The notes below the pieces were generated by a model, which was not told where the DNA came from, did no database searches, and saw only the letters and a list, made by a program, of their open reading frames with translations. This document shows, one piece after another, positions 1-10,915 of a DNA stretch of 64,000 bases. Source of the stretch: Styela clava (taxonomy: Eukaryota > Chordata > Ascidiacea > Stolidobranchia > Styelidae); assembly GCF_964204865.1 (NCBI RefSeq), contig NC_135258.1, forward strand, positions 6,377,001-6,441,000, in the 5' to 3' direction. Position numbers and translations under genes: made by a program. Each line of letters opens with the position of its first letter. The stretch's first letter is position 1.

Positions 1-400
1 AAAAATTGAATAAATCAGAGATTGAATTCCTATTAATCCATATGTAACGTGTTATATTGTCTTATGATTCATATGTGCAATATGTTCACCTTGATTGACA
101 GCTGGAACGCTATTGTGAAACAGTGCAATTTAATACCCGAATCATAAAGGTTCCCGCACTCAATTATTGTAAATCGAATCCGAATCTGTGAATACAAAAA
201 AATCCTTTTTTTTTCAAACAACACAGTTCATACGATGCTTTTTCACCAATGGCACGATTGCCTTCTTTAAGTCCCTTATGTTGAACATTATAATCGGCAT
301 ATCACTCTCACATTGCTGCCAATACGTCATTGCGAGAGAGTGCTATTAAATATACCTGAACCCTGAACGTTTTATAGCACTTATATCTTGAATCGTTCCG
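1..400 (-). repeat. Inverted copy of the peptide-gene upstream block
   Basis: Read on the minus strand, this stretch matches blocks at 3520-3970, 30100-30400, 39700-40100 and 50400-50800, which run in plus orientation upstream of the styelin-like genes. Shared landmarks are the run 'aattgcactgtttcac', the run 'agctgtcaatca' and the phrase 'ggcaatcgtgccatt'. In units 3 and 4 this block lies about 1.7 kb 5' of the gene start. Here it points leftward, so a minus-strand gene copy would be expected roughly 1.3-2 kb beyond the left edge. No coding exon is visible inside the block. Confidence 0.8.
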
Positions 401-424
401 AATCCGACTTTCAATTCAGACACG

Positions 425-660
425 AATACAAAATTATTCTTTATTTTTAACCGTAGTATGGGAGACTTATATAATTGAAAATAAAAGTATTTGTTAGATT
501 TGATCTTTATCAACGTGTTTATCAACGTGTTTTTTGAATACTTTCGCCTTACTATCTGTTATTTGTAGCTTCTTGTTATCTAACTATTTTTGAGGTAGGA
601 CGTGAGACCTTGCCAAATTCTAAAAAGGGGGCGCGACTTAAAAAGTCTGAGAACCACTGT
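425..660. mobile_element. hAT-type MITE fragment (3' end)
   Basis: The right end reads ...gtctgagaaccactg, the complement of the hAT-like terminus CAGTGGTTCTCA. Interior motifs (the 'cgccttactatctgttattt' stretch, then a G-rich run near the end) match the outer ends of the 13.26 kb element at 3999-17258 and the MITE at 44693-44992. No left terminus is visible, so it looks truncated. Confidence 0.6.
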
Positions 661-709
661 TCTAAGGCCATGACTGTTCAATCCTACCAGAGAGCTTCTT
701 CTCTTTATT

Positions 710-1760
710 CTCCAGCTAAATGTCTATTCTACTAGAAATCTGTCTATATATGGAACTGATGCAAGATTTCATAAGTTTCATTTATTAAATCTCTTCTGGT
801 TTATATTTCTTGAGTGTCAAAGATATTGTTTCCTTAGACTTCAAAAATAATAATTATTAAACGAAAGATAAAAATCAATACCTGTCATAAATATAATTAT
901 CTTTTGTTTGAAAAAACCCTCAACACGATGATTATTGCATTCTTTGTTGCGTTGGAAGTGCGGCTACGACGACTAGATTCTGTGGCATTGCATATTGGTG
1001 ATTTTTTGCAGTTCCTGATTTTCATTGCGCCGCGAATAATAGAAGTTCAACAAAATTTTCTTGGACGTCTTCTGGCAACTTGGTACTGGGCTTTGTTTAG
1101 TTGGCGGTGAAAGGTCGTCATAATAAAAGCTCTCATTATTTCTATAATTATCGGAATCGATTCACCCGTGTGCGGCGGTGCTCCCGAAGTATGTTAACCA
1201 AGATGGCGGAGACCTGAACCTTGTATATGTACCAAGTTATGGTTAGGCCATAATTTTATTCCAGTTTTCCTTATTTTAGTTATATTACGATTTCGGGGAC
1301 TAGCCAAGTGACTCCCGTGGTATTTGTACCTGTAACTATGGCCTAACCCACGTTCCGGTGTCCGCCAACTTGGTTCAAATACTTCGGAGGTACCTGTGGA
1401 GTCATAAAAGCCATGGCAATAGCTGGACAATCAGAAGGCAGCTAGCTACTCTTTATCCGCAGACTGCATGTCTATTCGACTGAAAGTCTGGCTTAAGATT
1501 GACTTAACACACAATTTCACCATGCTTCAATATATTCAAATTTATTCTGGTTCAAATTTTTGTGATTGTACAAGATATTTTTTTAGTGGGTTTCAAAATT
1601 GATTGTTATACAGCAAAAGTGATAATTAAACGAATAAACATTAATGACTTCTGTAATTATCTTTCGTCTGACAAGTCTTCCCTCAACTCAATACTGGCCT
1701 TAGCGTGGTGATTGGCAAGCCACAAACAAGCTTCGGTGGTGGTCTATCTTGGCCAATATT
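710..1760. repeat. Two diverged copies of the leader-ORF block
   Basis: The stretches 720-910 and 1460-1760 resemble each other and also 36950-37250 and 47630-47930. They share 'gataattaaacgaat' and the segment around 'ggcaagccacaa', which in units 3 and 4 is the tail of a small minus-strand ORF with a signal-like start (37168-37362). The signal-like start itself is not recognisable here, so these are fragments. The MITE at 1177-1394 sits between them. Confidence 0.6.
1177..1394. mobile_element. MITE with GGTGCTCCCGAAGTATG-type inverted termini
   Basis: The left end is ggtgctcccgaagtatg followed by 'aaccaagatggcgga'. The right end carries its complement, 'tccgccaacttggtt' and then 'acttcggaggtacc'. 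No coding content. The same terminal pattern occurs at 41548-41658, 52225-52335 and 57994-58111. Confidence 0.7.
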
Positions 1761-1884
1761 CACATTACCCGATTCTACCCCATATATGATGGGCCCCATA
1801 GGAGTCCGTGAAAACCAAGAATACATGGGTTAGGCCTCCTTCATTTCATCGGCATATCAAATGTTTTTTTTTTATCACCTTGGC

Positions 1885-1945
1885 GGTACTCCCGTAGTAT
1901 GTGTACCAGGTTAGGGTTGGGCCATAATTTTATTCCGATTCAAAT
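1885..1945. mobile_element. Terminal fragment of MITE family A
   Basis: The sequence gtactcccgtagtatgtgta, then 'ccaggttagggttgggccataattttattccg', matches the inverted end of the roughly 200-bp MITE seen whole at 50165-50345. The rest is absent. Confidence 0.5.
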
Positions 1946-2189
1946 CACCGGGCGAAACGGCGGAATATTGAACGGAGCGACAAGAGCAAAAATCATTCCT
2001 TATTTTTACTAATGTGAGCGCCTTTTTAAACATAAACTTCCGGATTAAGATTTTATGCCTGATGGAGTAAAATCGTATTTTTGTCAAGGGTAACACTTAA
2101 TATGACTTTTAGGAGGAGGTCTGTTACACACCTCTGCCTTGAACTATCTGTGAAGTTATGGAATTAGCTTGAATGGCAATATTCATATC

Positions 2190-3998
2190 TGAATGACATT
2201 ATTTATGACTGAATTGTTCAAACCTCGCTGCCAAGTGTTTATGCAGAAAATTCGATTGGTTGATTGTATATTATTGCCTTTTCATCAAGCTTTGTTCGTT
2301 CTAATATTTAACGAACCAAAAATGTCACGCACCCTGTCAAACATGTCAAGTCAGCACAAATGCAAAATTTTGTATATACTATATATGATTTACCGAAAGT
2401 AGGTTTAATAAACATTTTCCTACTTTTATGCCGCCATGAGCCGGATTCACACTTACTGGCGCATGACAGATGTAATTGCTCTTTCCTGAATGTCTCAGTC
2501 ACAGTTAATACATGTTTCGTGTTGTATCTTAATTTATAAGCCAGTTTTCTCATTTAAGCTACTGGAAATCACATAATCGGAAATAATTCTGTACACCGCA
2601 TCCTGCCTAGCGTGTAATTAGTTCCGACAAAATAAAACAAGGAAAGATATATAGAAGAAGTCTCTACGATTCAAATCAAATACCACAATATATATTTTAT
2701 ATTAGACAGTAGATTAATTGGACAGAGAGTCTTTTCTCCTGTTTTTTTTTTCAAAATATATTAGTAGCGCAAAATGAAATGATTGAAGCTGAAGTTTCCT
2801 CAGAACAAACAATTTCCCTCTGGTGTAATTGAAGGCGCTCTAGAAGTAAATGTACCAATTACCAAAATGTAATTAATCTTGTTTGCCTACTTTTGCTGTG
2901 TGAAGGGACTGAAACCTATAGGCAGGGGGTATATTCACTTGGCTAACACAAGAAGTCCATGAAATCGTAATAGAACTAAAATAAGGAAAATCAGAATAAA
3001 ATCATGGCCTAACCCTAACCTACGGGAGTACTGATCAAAAGGAAACCAATTGTTCTCTCCGTTCTCTTGAGAATGCATTCATTCGCCCTTATTTACTATT
3101 GAAATGGATGCAAAATATAAAACGTTACGCGGTATATCCAATTTTCGAGACAATTATCTCTACCAATCAAGCAGAAACCGCAGAAGAATGACAAATTTAA
3201 AGTATCTTCATACCCTGCATCCTAACTAACGTGAAATAATTGTGACAGGTTCAAAAGTGGACAAATGATAGATAGAAGAATGCTTTGCGATTTAAATAAA
3301 ATACCAAAATATCTTTATTATATTGGACAATACATCAATTCATGAAACAGTCTTTATTCTTTTTTCAGATATATTACTAGTACAAAATAAAATGATTGAA
3401 TCTGAAGATCCCGACAAACAGAACAACGCGCTAAGAAAATCAAGATTTCGTCAATTGTTACCAGATGAGAATGATACACAGATGTAAAATATAAAAATTA
3501 TAATATATATATTTATTACAGATTACCATTAGAATTCAATTTGAAATAATTTGGGCGCTAAAACCTTTATGAGAATTATGGTATGAAATTGAACTGTCTC
3601 ACAATGGCGTATTGGCAAAGTTATATAAATATTATAATTTTTAACTTAAAGGACTCAAAGAAGGCAATCGTACCATTAGAGAAAGGGGCATCGTGTGAGT
3701 CAGCACAATTGTGTTGTTTTATAAAAATGAGTTTTTGGTATTCACAGATTAGGATTCGATTTGCAATAATTGAGTGCGTGCGAAAAATTTTAGGATTCAG
3801 GTATTAAATTGCACTGTTTCACTATAGCGTACTAGCTGTCAATCATGGTAAACACATTGCACATTGTACACATTGTATACCACGTTACATATGAATTATT
3901 GAGACTAATTCAATCTCTAATTAATTTGAATCTTATAATGAATGCAATGGAAATGAAATGTCGGGAATTGTGTTCAGTTGACAATACATTCAATAAAA
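2190..3998 (+). repeat. Array unit 1, left part (before the 13 kb insertion)
   Basis: This is the diverged counterpart of about 35860-40220 in unit 3 and 46560-50920 in unit 4, in the same order: the 'caccctgtcaaacatgt' segment, the 'tttaataaacatttt' segment, the 'ggaaagatatatagaa' segment, MITE family A, and the gene-upstream block ending 'gacaatacattcaataaaa'. The unit resumes at 17259. Units 3 and 4 hold the segment near 2560-3040 twice; unit 1 holds it once. Confidence 0.75.
2834..3031. mobile_element. MITE family A, unit 1 copy
   Basis: This is a roughly 200-bp non-coding element with imperfect inverted termini: ggcgctctagaagtaaatgt at the left, 'tacgggagtac' at the right. The body carries the conserved phrases 'gcctac', 'ggcagggggtatattcacttgg' (shortened or altered in some copies) and 'cctaaccctaacct'. 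Other copies lie near 35965-36180, 36646-36797, 38604-38800, 39455-39645 (reverse), 42005-42214, 46667-46860, 47329-47480, 49318-49515, 50165-50345 (reverse), 52684-52892 and 58190-58405. Confidence 0.7.
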
Positions 3999-4181
3999 CA
4001 GTGGTTCTCAAACGGTGAAACGCGTCCCAAAAGGGGGAGGGGGGGGGGCAATTTGTTAGATTCGAACCTTATTTATTTTTAAGACTTCATTTATTTCATA
4101 ATTTATGTTCCATCCAAGTTTTTTCAACGTGTTTTTTAAATAAAATATTTTCGCCTTACCATCTGTTATTTGTGGTGACAG

Positions 4182-4665
4182 CACATTTGAACCTACGTAC
4201 ATTTGAACCCGTACATCTGAACCCGTAATTTGAACCCAGGACAATTGCACCTGTATACTATTGCACCTATGGACATTTGCACCTACGGACATTTGAACCC
4301 ATACATTTCCACCCATGGATTTTAGCACCCGCGTATAGATTGAACCCGCGTACATTTGAACCCATGTACATTTGCACCCGCGGACATTTGAACCCGTGGA
4401 CGTTTGCACCCGCGTACATTTAAACCCATGTACATTTGCACCCGCGGACATTTGAACCCATGTACATTTGAACCCACGAACATTTGCACCCGCGGACATT
4501 TGAACCCACGTACATTTGAACCCGCGTACATTTGAACCTACATACATTTACACCCGCGTACTTTTACACCCGCGTACAATTGTACCCACAGACATTTGCA
4601 CTCATGAACATCTACACCCATGGGCATTTGCATTTACGGATATATGCGTCTTTACATATACACCC
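4182..4665. repeat. 16-bp minisatellite, left arm of the foldback-like element
   Basis: About 30 degenerate copies of a 16-bp unit of the form acatttgaacccgcgt, with variants (gcaccc, catgt, gcgga). Because 16 is not a multiple of three, any frame crossing the array cycles through a 48-bp (16-residue) pattern. That produces long spurious ORFs here, which are not genes. Confidence 0.9.
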
Positions 4666-4680
4666 TTATCCTTCCATGCT

Positions 4681-5110
4681 ATATACTATAGTATATAGGA
4701 TTGGAAGGTACACTTAGGATTCTTTCTCCAAATGCATACGTTGCGAAAACACCATGGAATTCTCGATTATATACTCGAAGGCTTTATTACAACTATTTTC
4801 TATATATTTAAATTATATTATATATTTATATTATACTCCGTCTGTCATTGTCATCGCAATTGTCGATATCATAAGACTCAATGGACAAAATGTTCCGCTG
4901 TAGAATGCGAGCCAAAATTGGGGAGTATGATTTGTGCTTTGAACGGTCGACGACTCTTGAAGAGCGCGAGCAAGGATTTTAATTGATGTGTTAGTTCGAT
5001 CCCGCGCAAAGTTTTTCCTCGCATCAATGCCCCAGACAATTCCAAACTGTTTCTTCAGGACTTTGCAGCTGCGAAGATGACAAGTCCCTTTGCGAAAATA
5101 AGTTGGAAAC
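4681..5110. other. Non-coding stretch between left arm and MULE gene
   Basis: AT-rich sequence with a short palindrome (tatactatagtata near 4682). It presumably holds the MULE promoter if the gene belongs to the element. No other gene is seen. Confidence 0.4.
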
Positions 5111-6241
5111 ATGGCGCCTACATTTTCCAAGACCACAAGAGGAAACGACTTACTGATTTACAAAGGCCACGAATATTGTAAGCGAAATGATCGGGTTTCA
5201 GATGCTACTCATTGGCGCTGCCGTCAGTTTAGGAAATTTCGATGTAAATCGACTGTTGTTACGATCGGTGAAAATGTAATAAAAGAACTAGGATATCACA
5301 GTCATTCTGGCGACAGCATTAAGACTGAAGTTGGGATCATCCGTGCAACATTAAAAGAAGCAGCATCAACACCATCAAATACATCGACAAGATATATTTT
5401 AGGTGAAGTATTGAATAATAGATCAACAGATGTACTAATGCGCTTGCCAGGCAAGTCGACTCTGGAGGCCAATATACGCAGAGTAAGGCGACAGAAAAAT
5501 TGTTCACGTACGAATCCTACAAGTGCAAGCTTTGATATTCCGAGCGAATATTTAGATATCATTTTGCATGACACTGACTCGGAGGATCGTCATCGGATAA
5601 TGGCCATTGGAGATCGATCACTACTTGCACATCTAGATAGTGACCCATATCTTGGCGACGGTACATTTGATGTGGTGCCCGATATTTTCTTCCAGTTGTA
5701 TACAATTCACTGTAAAGTGGGCGCATCCTATCCACCATGCGTATATTTCCTATTACGAGACAAGCGACAAGAAACATACGTTCAGATGTTGGAAGTGTTG
5801 AAAATCATTTTCCCAAATGCTAACCCCACGAAAATCACTGTTGATTTCGAAATTGCAGCTATCAATGCATTCCATGCACAATTTCCTCTGGCCGATTTTA
5901 AAGGATGTTATTTTCACCTGTCACAAGCTATAATTCGAAAAATTGGTTCTATCGGATTAAAAGAGAAGTTTGAATGTTTACCCTCTTTCAATCTGAAAAA
6001 TAGAAGTTTGGCAGCTCTGGCTTTTGTTCCCATTAACGAGGTTGCCGAAATCTTCACCTTGCTTTGCGACACCTTCGAAGATTCGCCCGAATGCAATCAA
6101 CTTTTGCAATATTTTGAATCTACCTACATTCGTGGACCTCAAGTGGGTTCACGTCCAAGAGAAGCAAGATTTCCCCCTCGATTGTGGAACTATGCCAAAG
6201 AGATTGAAATGATGCCTTCGGCCCCAAGAACAACAAACGCT

Positions 6242-8417
6242 AGGCTTGCACGTAATTGACAAAAATCAATTCCGTAATTACGGCAAAATCAATTACGTAA
6301 TGACCCCGTAATTGCAATATTTTTCCACGCATTTAAACCTATCATAACAACCAATTGAATCCACTTCTTTTCCGAAGGGGACATTGAAGTTGGGTTTTCA
6401 TATTCTTGGCAGTACTACACGCCGGCGGCAGATGTTAAATACAAATATCAAGGAGTGAGTTCAAATTAATTTTATTCTGATTTTTATCTTTTGTGTTAGC
6501 TTTGGTTTTCCTTTATCACCTTCGCAAATTACCCGTCCCATTTTTATGCGATCAATTTTATTTTATCATTACCGACACTGGTATACGGATATTTATGAAA
6601 ACGATAGTTTTTTAAAACCACCTTAGTACTGAATAAAAATTACGGGTTTCTAATTTATTAACCAACGAGGAGCGTATTCTCTCGTTTGATTATACTTGCG
6701 ATTTCCTCGCTACGAAGACTTGTTTTTGCAGCGTCTTCTGCATTATCCGACATTACTGCCTTGTTAGCATTTTATAATAATAAATATTGATGTCGACTTA
6801 TTGACGATATTCCGATTACCATGCTTCATTTTACATTTAATCATTTCGCGGACTGAATGTTTATAACATTATTTGCGATAAATTTAGATCAAATATTATT
6901 TATTTGAGTATAATTTGAACATGGAACATATATGATATGCCTTCTCCGAAAATACAAAGTTATATCGCAAAACAATTCATTTTGTGACATTTTTTTAACA
7001 CACTCGACATTTATTTGCTAACTCAAGTCGGCGATCCTATCGGCCAAGATTGACACAAGTTTGGCCGAGTGCCGGTGGTATTCAAGTCGACGATAAACCA
7101 AAATAAGTTGCCGCATTTGGTAAGACAGTTAATCATATATGGCCGAAATATTGAGAGGAATTGTGAAAAACATCATGAGCAAGGCCAAGTCAGGACTGAT
7201 ATATAACGATAAAACCGTTAACAGAACATCAAGATTTTGTAATAGAAAATGGATCTCGCACAGAATAAACACACTGGCTCATATTTGATTATATATGATA
7301 GCAGTTAAATTTTTAGCGGTCCGCGAGGAATCCGTCGTTTTGCTGTTTCTCTGCCGTCTCAATCGCTTTACCGATGCCGAGAAGACGAAGTTGCGTTGGT
7401 TCATTACGCAATCTCTCTTTTGTCGTCATATTTCTATTTGATAAGCGCGACATTAATTATCACGGCGAGGTATTGGCGCGAGTGATCAATCGCTCTTTTC
7501 GCTTATTTGGTTCCAATTCGTCGCGAAAGCTCTTCGTTAAATTTCACAAGATCGTCGTGTTGAAAGGTTATGGATATTTTCCTGTTTATACCCCAAGTCT
7601 GAAATAAAACAGCCAAAAACAGTATGATATTCCATGTTCATATATCAAGTGTTGATATTAACAATAAAGAATGGTTAGGCAATGCTAATCCATACTTGGT
7701 GGGGAATTCCCACTATTTAAACGCGTGACTATAAAATAGAAACGGAACATATATACCATAAGTAACGGAAAACTGGAACAAGTAAATAATAAATAAAAGT
7801 AAAATGGATACAAATGTTTGATAGACCATGTTTGAAAGATTGATCTCCTGCGTTCATTAGTCATTTCACCCGAAGAAGTTGAAACCGTGCGTGTTAGCGT
7901 CCATCGGTCTTAACACAATTCTTCCCCCTATCTACGGTTATTATGTACATTGGCCATGGCCATGCTAGATAAGATGCGAGAGAAGTTGAAACCAGGTGTG
8001 TTGGCGTCAATCGGTCTCAACGCAATTTTATCCCTTATCTACGGTTAAGTTACGGGAGAAGTTAAAACCAGGTGTGTTGGCGTCAAACGGCCCTACTCAA
8101 TTCTTCCCCCTTAACTACGTTAATAATTTACATTGGCCATGCCAGAGAAGTTGATAATAGGTTAGTAATTGGCAACGCGTCATGACTTCCTTCACCTACC
8201 TAACAAGAGAGAGAGAAGTGAGAAAAACGGCTGCAAATACCGGAACTCTAACTTCTTCTACTTGTTGAGCTTTCATTTTTCGCAATCGACGAAACTGACT
8301 GCTTTGAAGAAAGCTCGTTTCAATGCAATAATTACGACTTTACGTAATTCGTAACTTTCCTTCCGTAACTCCAAATAATTACGTAATTCCGTAAATCCGT
8401 AAATTACGTGCAAGCCT
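6242..8417. mobile_element. 2,176-bp TIR element inserted in the MULE gene
   Basis: The ends are a perfect 16-bp inverted repeat, AGGCTTGCACGTAATT and its complement. The 10 bases aacaaacgct occur on both sides (6232-6241 and 8418-8427). Removing the element and one copy of the 10-mer leaves the MULE frame continuous. Just inside both ends are clusters of short 'attacgtaatt'-like motifs, a usual pattern for transposase binding. The small ORF at 7374-7607 has no recognisable domain, so the element looks non-autonomous. A 9-10 bp duplication fits the Mutator group better than hAT. Confidence 0.85.
7873..8130. repeat. Three tandem repeats inside the TIR element
   Basis: Three imperfect units begin near 7873, 7979 and 8049. 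Each carries 'agaagttgaaacc' or a close variant, then 'gtgttggcgtcaa' and 'atctacggtta'. Unit length varies between about 70 and 105 bp. No coding role is seen. Confidence 0.7.
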
Positions 8418-8618
8418 AACAAACGCTGTAGAAGGATTTCACAACGCCTTACAAGGAATGTTCCGATGCAAACATCCGAGTATATGGGGTTTTCTGAATG
8501 GCCTACGAAATGACATTGCGGTCCACAAACTGACTGCGGCAAATGCTCATGTAGGAGTTACGGCCCACCAAAGATCAAAGTATGTACAACTTGCTGTTAG
8601 GTTGTCAGTTAAGTTTTT

Positions 8619-8867
8619 GGACACGTAGTGGACATAACGATCGTTTCAATATTATGTTGTTGTTGTTCTTGTTCTTGTTCTTGTTGTTCTTTGACACGTT
8701 TTTAAAAAGTCGCTTTTCTCTTCGAATACTGGACCAATTGCTTTGAAATTTTTAGTGGTTAAAGATAAAAATTTTCTCCAGAAGGCTATTACTTTTTTTT
8801 TTGCTATGACGTCATCAAAATTATGTGACTCTACGTGTCCATATATTTGAGCATAGCTCTCTTGTTT
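8619..8867. mobile_element. MITE family B, copy 1
   Basis: A 249-bp element with ggacacgtag at 8619 and its complement ctacgtgtcc at 8831-8840, followed by a shared tail that includes 'gagcatagctctcttgttt'. It interrupts the MULE gene. The same sequence, reversed, is at 12821-13090 inside the LINE. A decayed relative may lie near 24080-24190 ('attatgttgttgttg'). Confidence 0.75.
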
Positions 8868-9464
8868 CATATGGTACTGAAACCGACAGAGAGAGAGAGA
8901 GAATTTATTATTTCGTCAACCAGAAAACACATAATATTAAATATAATAATAACATAATAAGTGAAACAAAAGTTTTCGGTATGACTGGGAGGTAACGATA
9001 CGACCAGTTACGGTCATCTGAGTCAGTTACCACCCAATACAACACATGAATAAATACATAAATTGACACAGGTTCTTTTTTTTTAACTCTCAGTTTATAG
9101 AGAAATATTTACACTATTTACAAAACGAGGATAAATTTTGGATTCATCTAATCAGGGTTGGGAATTTATTGTGAAAAATGACACATTTATAACAGTAAAC
9201 ATAATGTGGTTTTTGTTTTAAGTTAATTTAATGGTAGAAAAAGAGGAGTGGATTTCCAAAATAGATACTTAATTCTAAATGAGCCTATATATGAGAATTA
9301 ATTAGTACATCATTTTAACACTATGAAAAAATAAAAAAAATAATACTACAATAGTACATAAATAGACATATGCAAATTTAAGCAGATATGATTTATTAAA
9401 GACAAAGATGAGACAGTTACAATAGTCCAAAAACCATTTCAAATCTTACAAAAATTCATAGTCT

Positions 9465-10025
9465 ACCCCAAACGAAAACTTTGGTAGTAGTAGTATAAGA
9501 AAATGGTTAAATTTATTAAGATATCGCATATCGATAAATTTTAATTACACTCACAGTTAATTAAATAATCCATAACAACCGCTTAACAGTAATTGACAAT
9601 GTAATTATATTGAGGAGCATCACATGAATTTAAAAAGTCACTTAGCGGAGCAGTTTTGGGTTACTAGGGTGGTATAACACCAGACCTAATGTTGTGCATA
9701 GATAGGATAGCAGAAAATGAATGGAAATGTTTGCAGAATGATAATGCATGAGATATATATAAAACAGTGGATTAATTTGGTTACTCCCAAACGTAAACTT
9801 TGGTGGTAGGGGTATCAAAAAATTGCCAAATTTAATAATTTATTGCAATATCGATAAATGTGATTAAATAAACCATAACAACCACATAATGGTAATTGAA
9901 ACAGTAATTATATAATATCAAACCTATTGTTGAGCATAGGTGGGATATCAGAAAATGATTAGAATTGTTTGCAGAATAATAAATGACAGGAATGAAATAT
10001 ACATAAAACGATGAATTAATTTGGC
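9465..10025 (-). repeat. Tandem duplication in the LINE 3' region
   Basis: The segments 9470-9780 and 9785-10025 are diverged direct copies. Both begin with 'caaacg.aaactttggt', continue through 'atatcgataaat' and 'cataacaacc', and end near 'gaattaatttgg' or 'gattaatttgg'. No coding potential is seen. The divergence suggests the duplication predates this insertion and belongs to the LINE subfamily. Confidence 0.65.
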
Positions 10026-10915
10026 AGGATAGACCAAGAATAATACATACAAGTACACTATAATCTAATTGTAGGGCCAAAAGAGGCCAGTTTCCAGCCA
10101 TTGTAGCATGAACCGCAATTAAGGAGTGGAGGAATATATTAGAATGTAGCAAGTGAGTTTTATGATTGGAGAATAAAGAATTTATAAAACAATTATATTA
10201 ATGCAATTAAACAAGTTATGAATATCAATTTTAGACAAACCATGAATTTTTGAATCGTCAAAAGTAAACTGGTTGTTATAATGAAATGGTATTGTGATTC
10301 ACATTCAACAGTGCATGCTTTTTTAACTATAACATATGAGATTTAATATGAAATTCTGATTACACTACACATCTAATTATTAAAATGAATTAGGAATACT
10401 GGATTGTATAATGAAATTCATTTAGGTTCTCACCTTCAGATTTACCCAGTTAGCCCAGGTCATTGACTACTGAAAAGCATAATAACCACATATTTAAAAA
10501 TTGCACATGTATGTGTACATATGTCTAAGCCACTATGTAAATATATATGATGCCGTACATGAAGAGCATGTAGCAAGTATTGATAAATCTTGAACCTTGG
10601 TTTGGAAAGAAGAATAGAGTGAATAAATATCACAAAATGCTACAAAAATGTATCCTACATAATTCCAAGATCTAGCTAGGTTTCAGAACATATTGACTTG
10701 CAATTTGTTAGCCATATAGTTGGACTATACAATGACACATACAGGGTGGCCCAAAAGTAGGTATACAGTTATTAAATTAATAACTATGAACTATCAGGCA
10801 CTAGTCATATGTGTAAATCCACTAAACCAATACATGGAGAACAAGTTAAAATAAGCATATTATACACATGTCCACATCAGTATCCCATTGAAATTGGAGG
10901 ACTTAAACTTTGCAT

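Larger units (their letters stand above)
5111..8617 (+). pseudogene. FLYWCH-MULE transposase gene, interrupted and 3'-truncated
   Basis: The first 377 or so codons (5111-6241) are open. Residues 12-65 form a FLYWCH-type zinc finger (Trp35, Cys37, Cys45, His63, His65). The MULE core follows, with Asp183 in a DGTF motif, Asp245 in VDFE, and Cys266/His269 in GCYFHLSQA. At 6242 a 2,176-bp TIR element interrupts the frame. Coding resumes in the same frame at 8418-8427 and runs to about 8617 with the conserved NAVEGFHNALQ segment that carries the third acidic residue. A MITE at 8619 then cuts it, and I do not find the C-terminal end. MULE enzymes move DNA by a DDE reaction, and FLYWCH fingers bind the transposon ends. 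The ATG at 5111 is the first in frame. It may be the foldback element's own transposase. It is not functional as it stands. Confidence 0.85.

Noticed and set aside
904-1110. Short plus-strand ORF of 68 codons
   Set aside because: Starts without ATG, overlaps a diverged repeat block, no domain or signal peptide.
4182-4665. CRISPR-like array of short repeats
   Set aside because: Repeats are contiguous with no unique spacers, the setting is an animal genome, and the array is an arm of a transposon.
4056-4717. Overlapping ORFs on both strands through the 16-bp repeat array (for example 163 codons on minus)
   Set aside because: The frames are open only because the repeat unit lacks stops; all frames show the same cycling 16-residue pattern. 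No start context or domain.
7374-7607. ORF of 77 codons inside the 2,176-bp TIR element
   Set aside because: No transposase motif or other domain; probably chance in a non-autonomous element.
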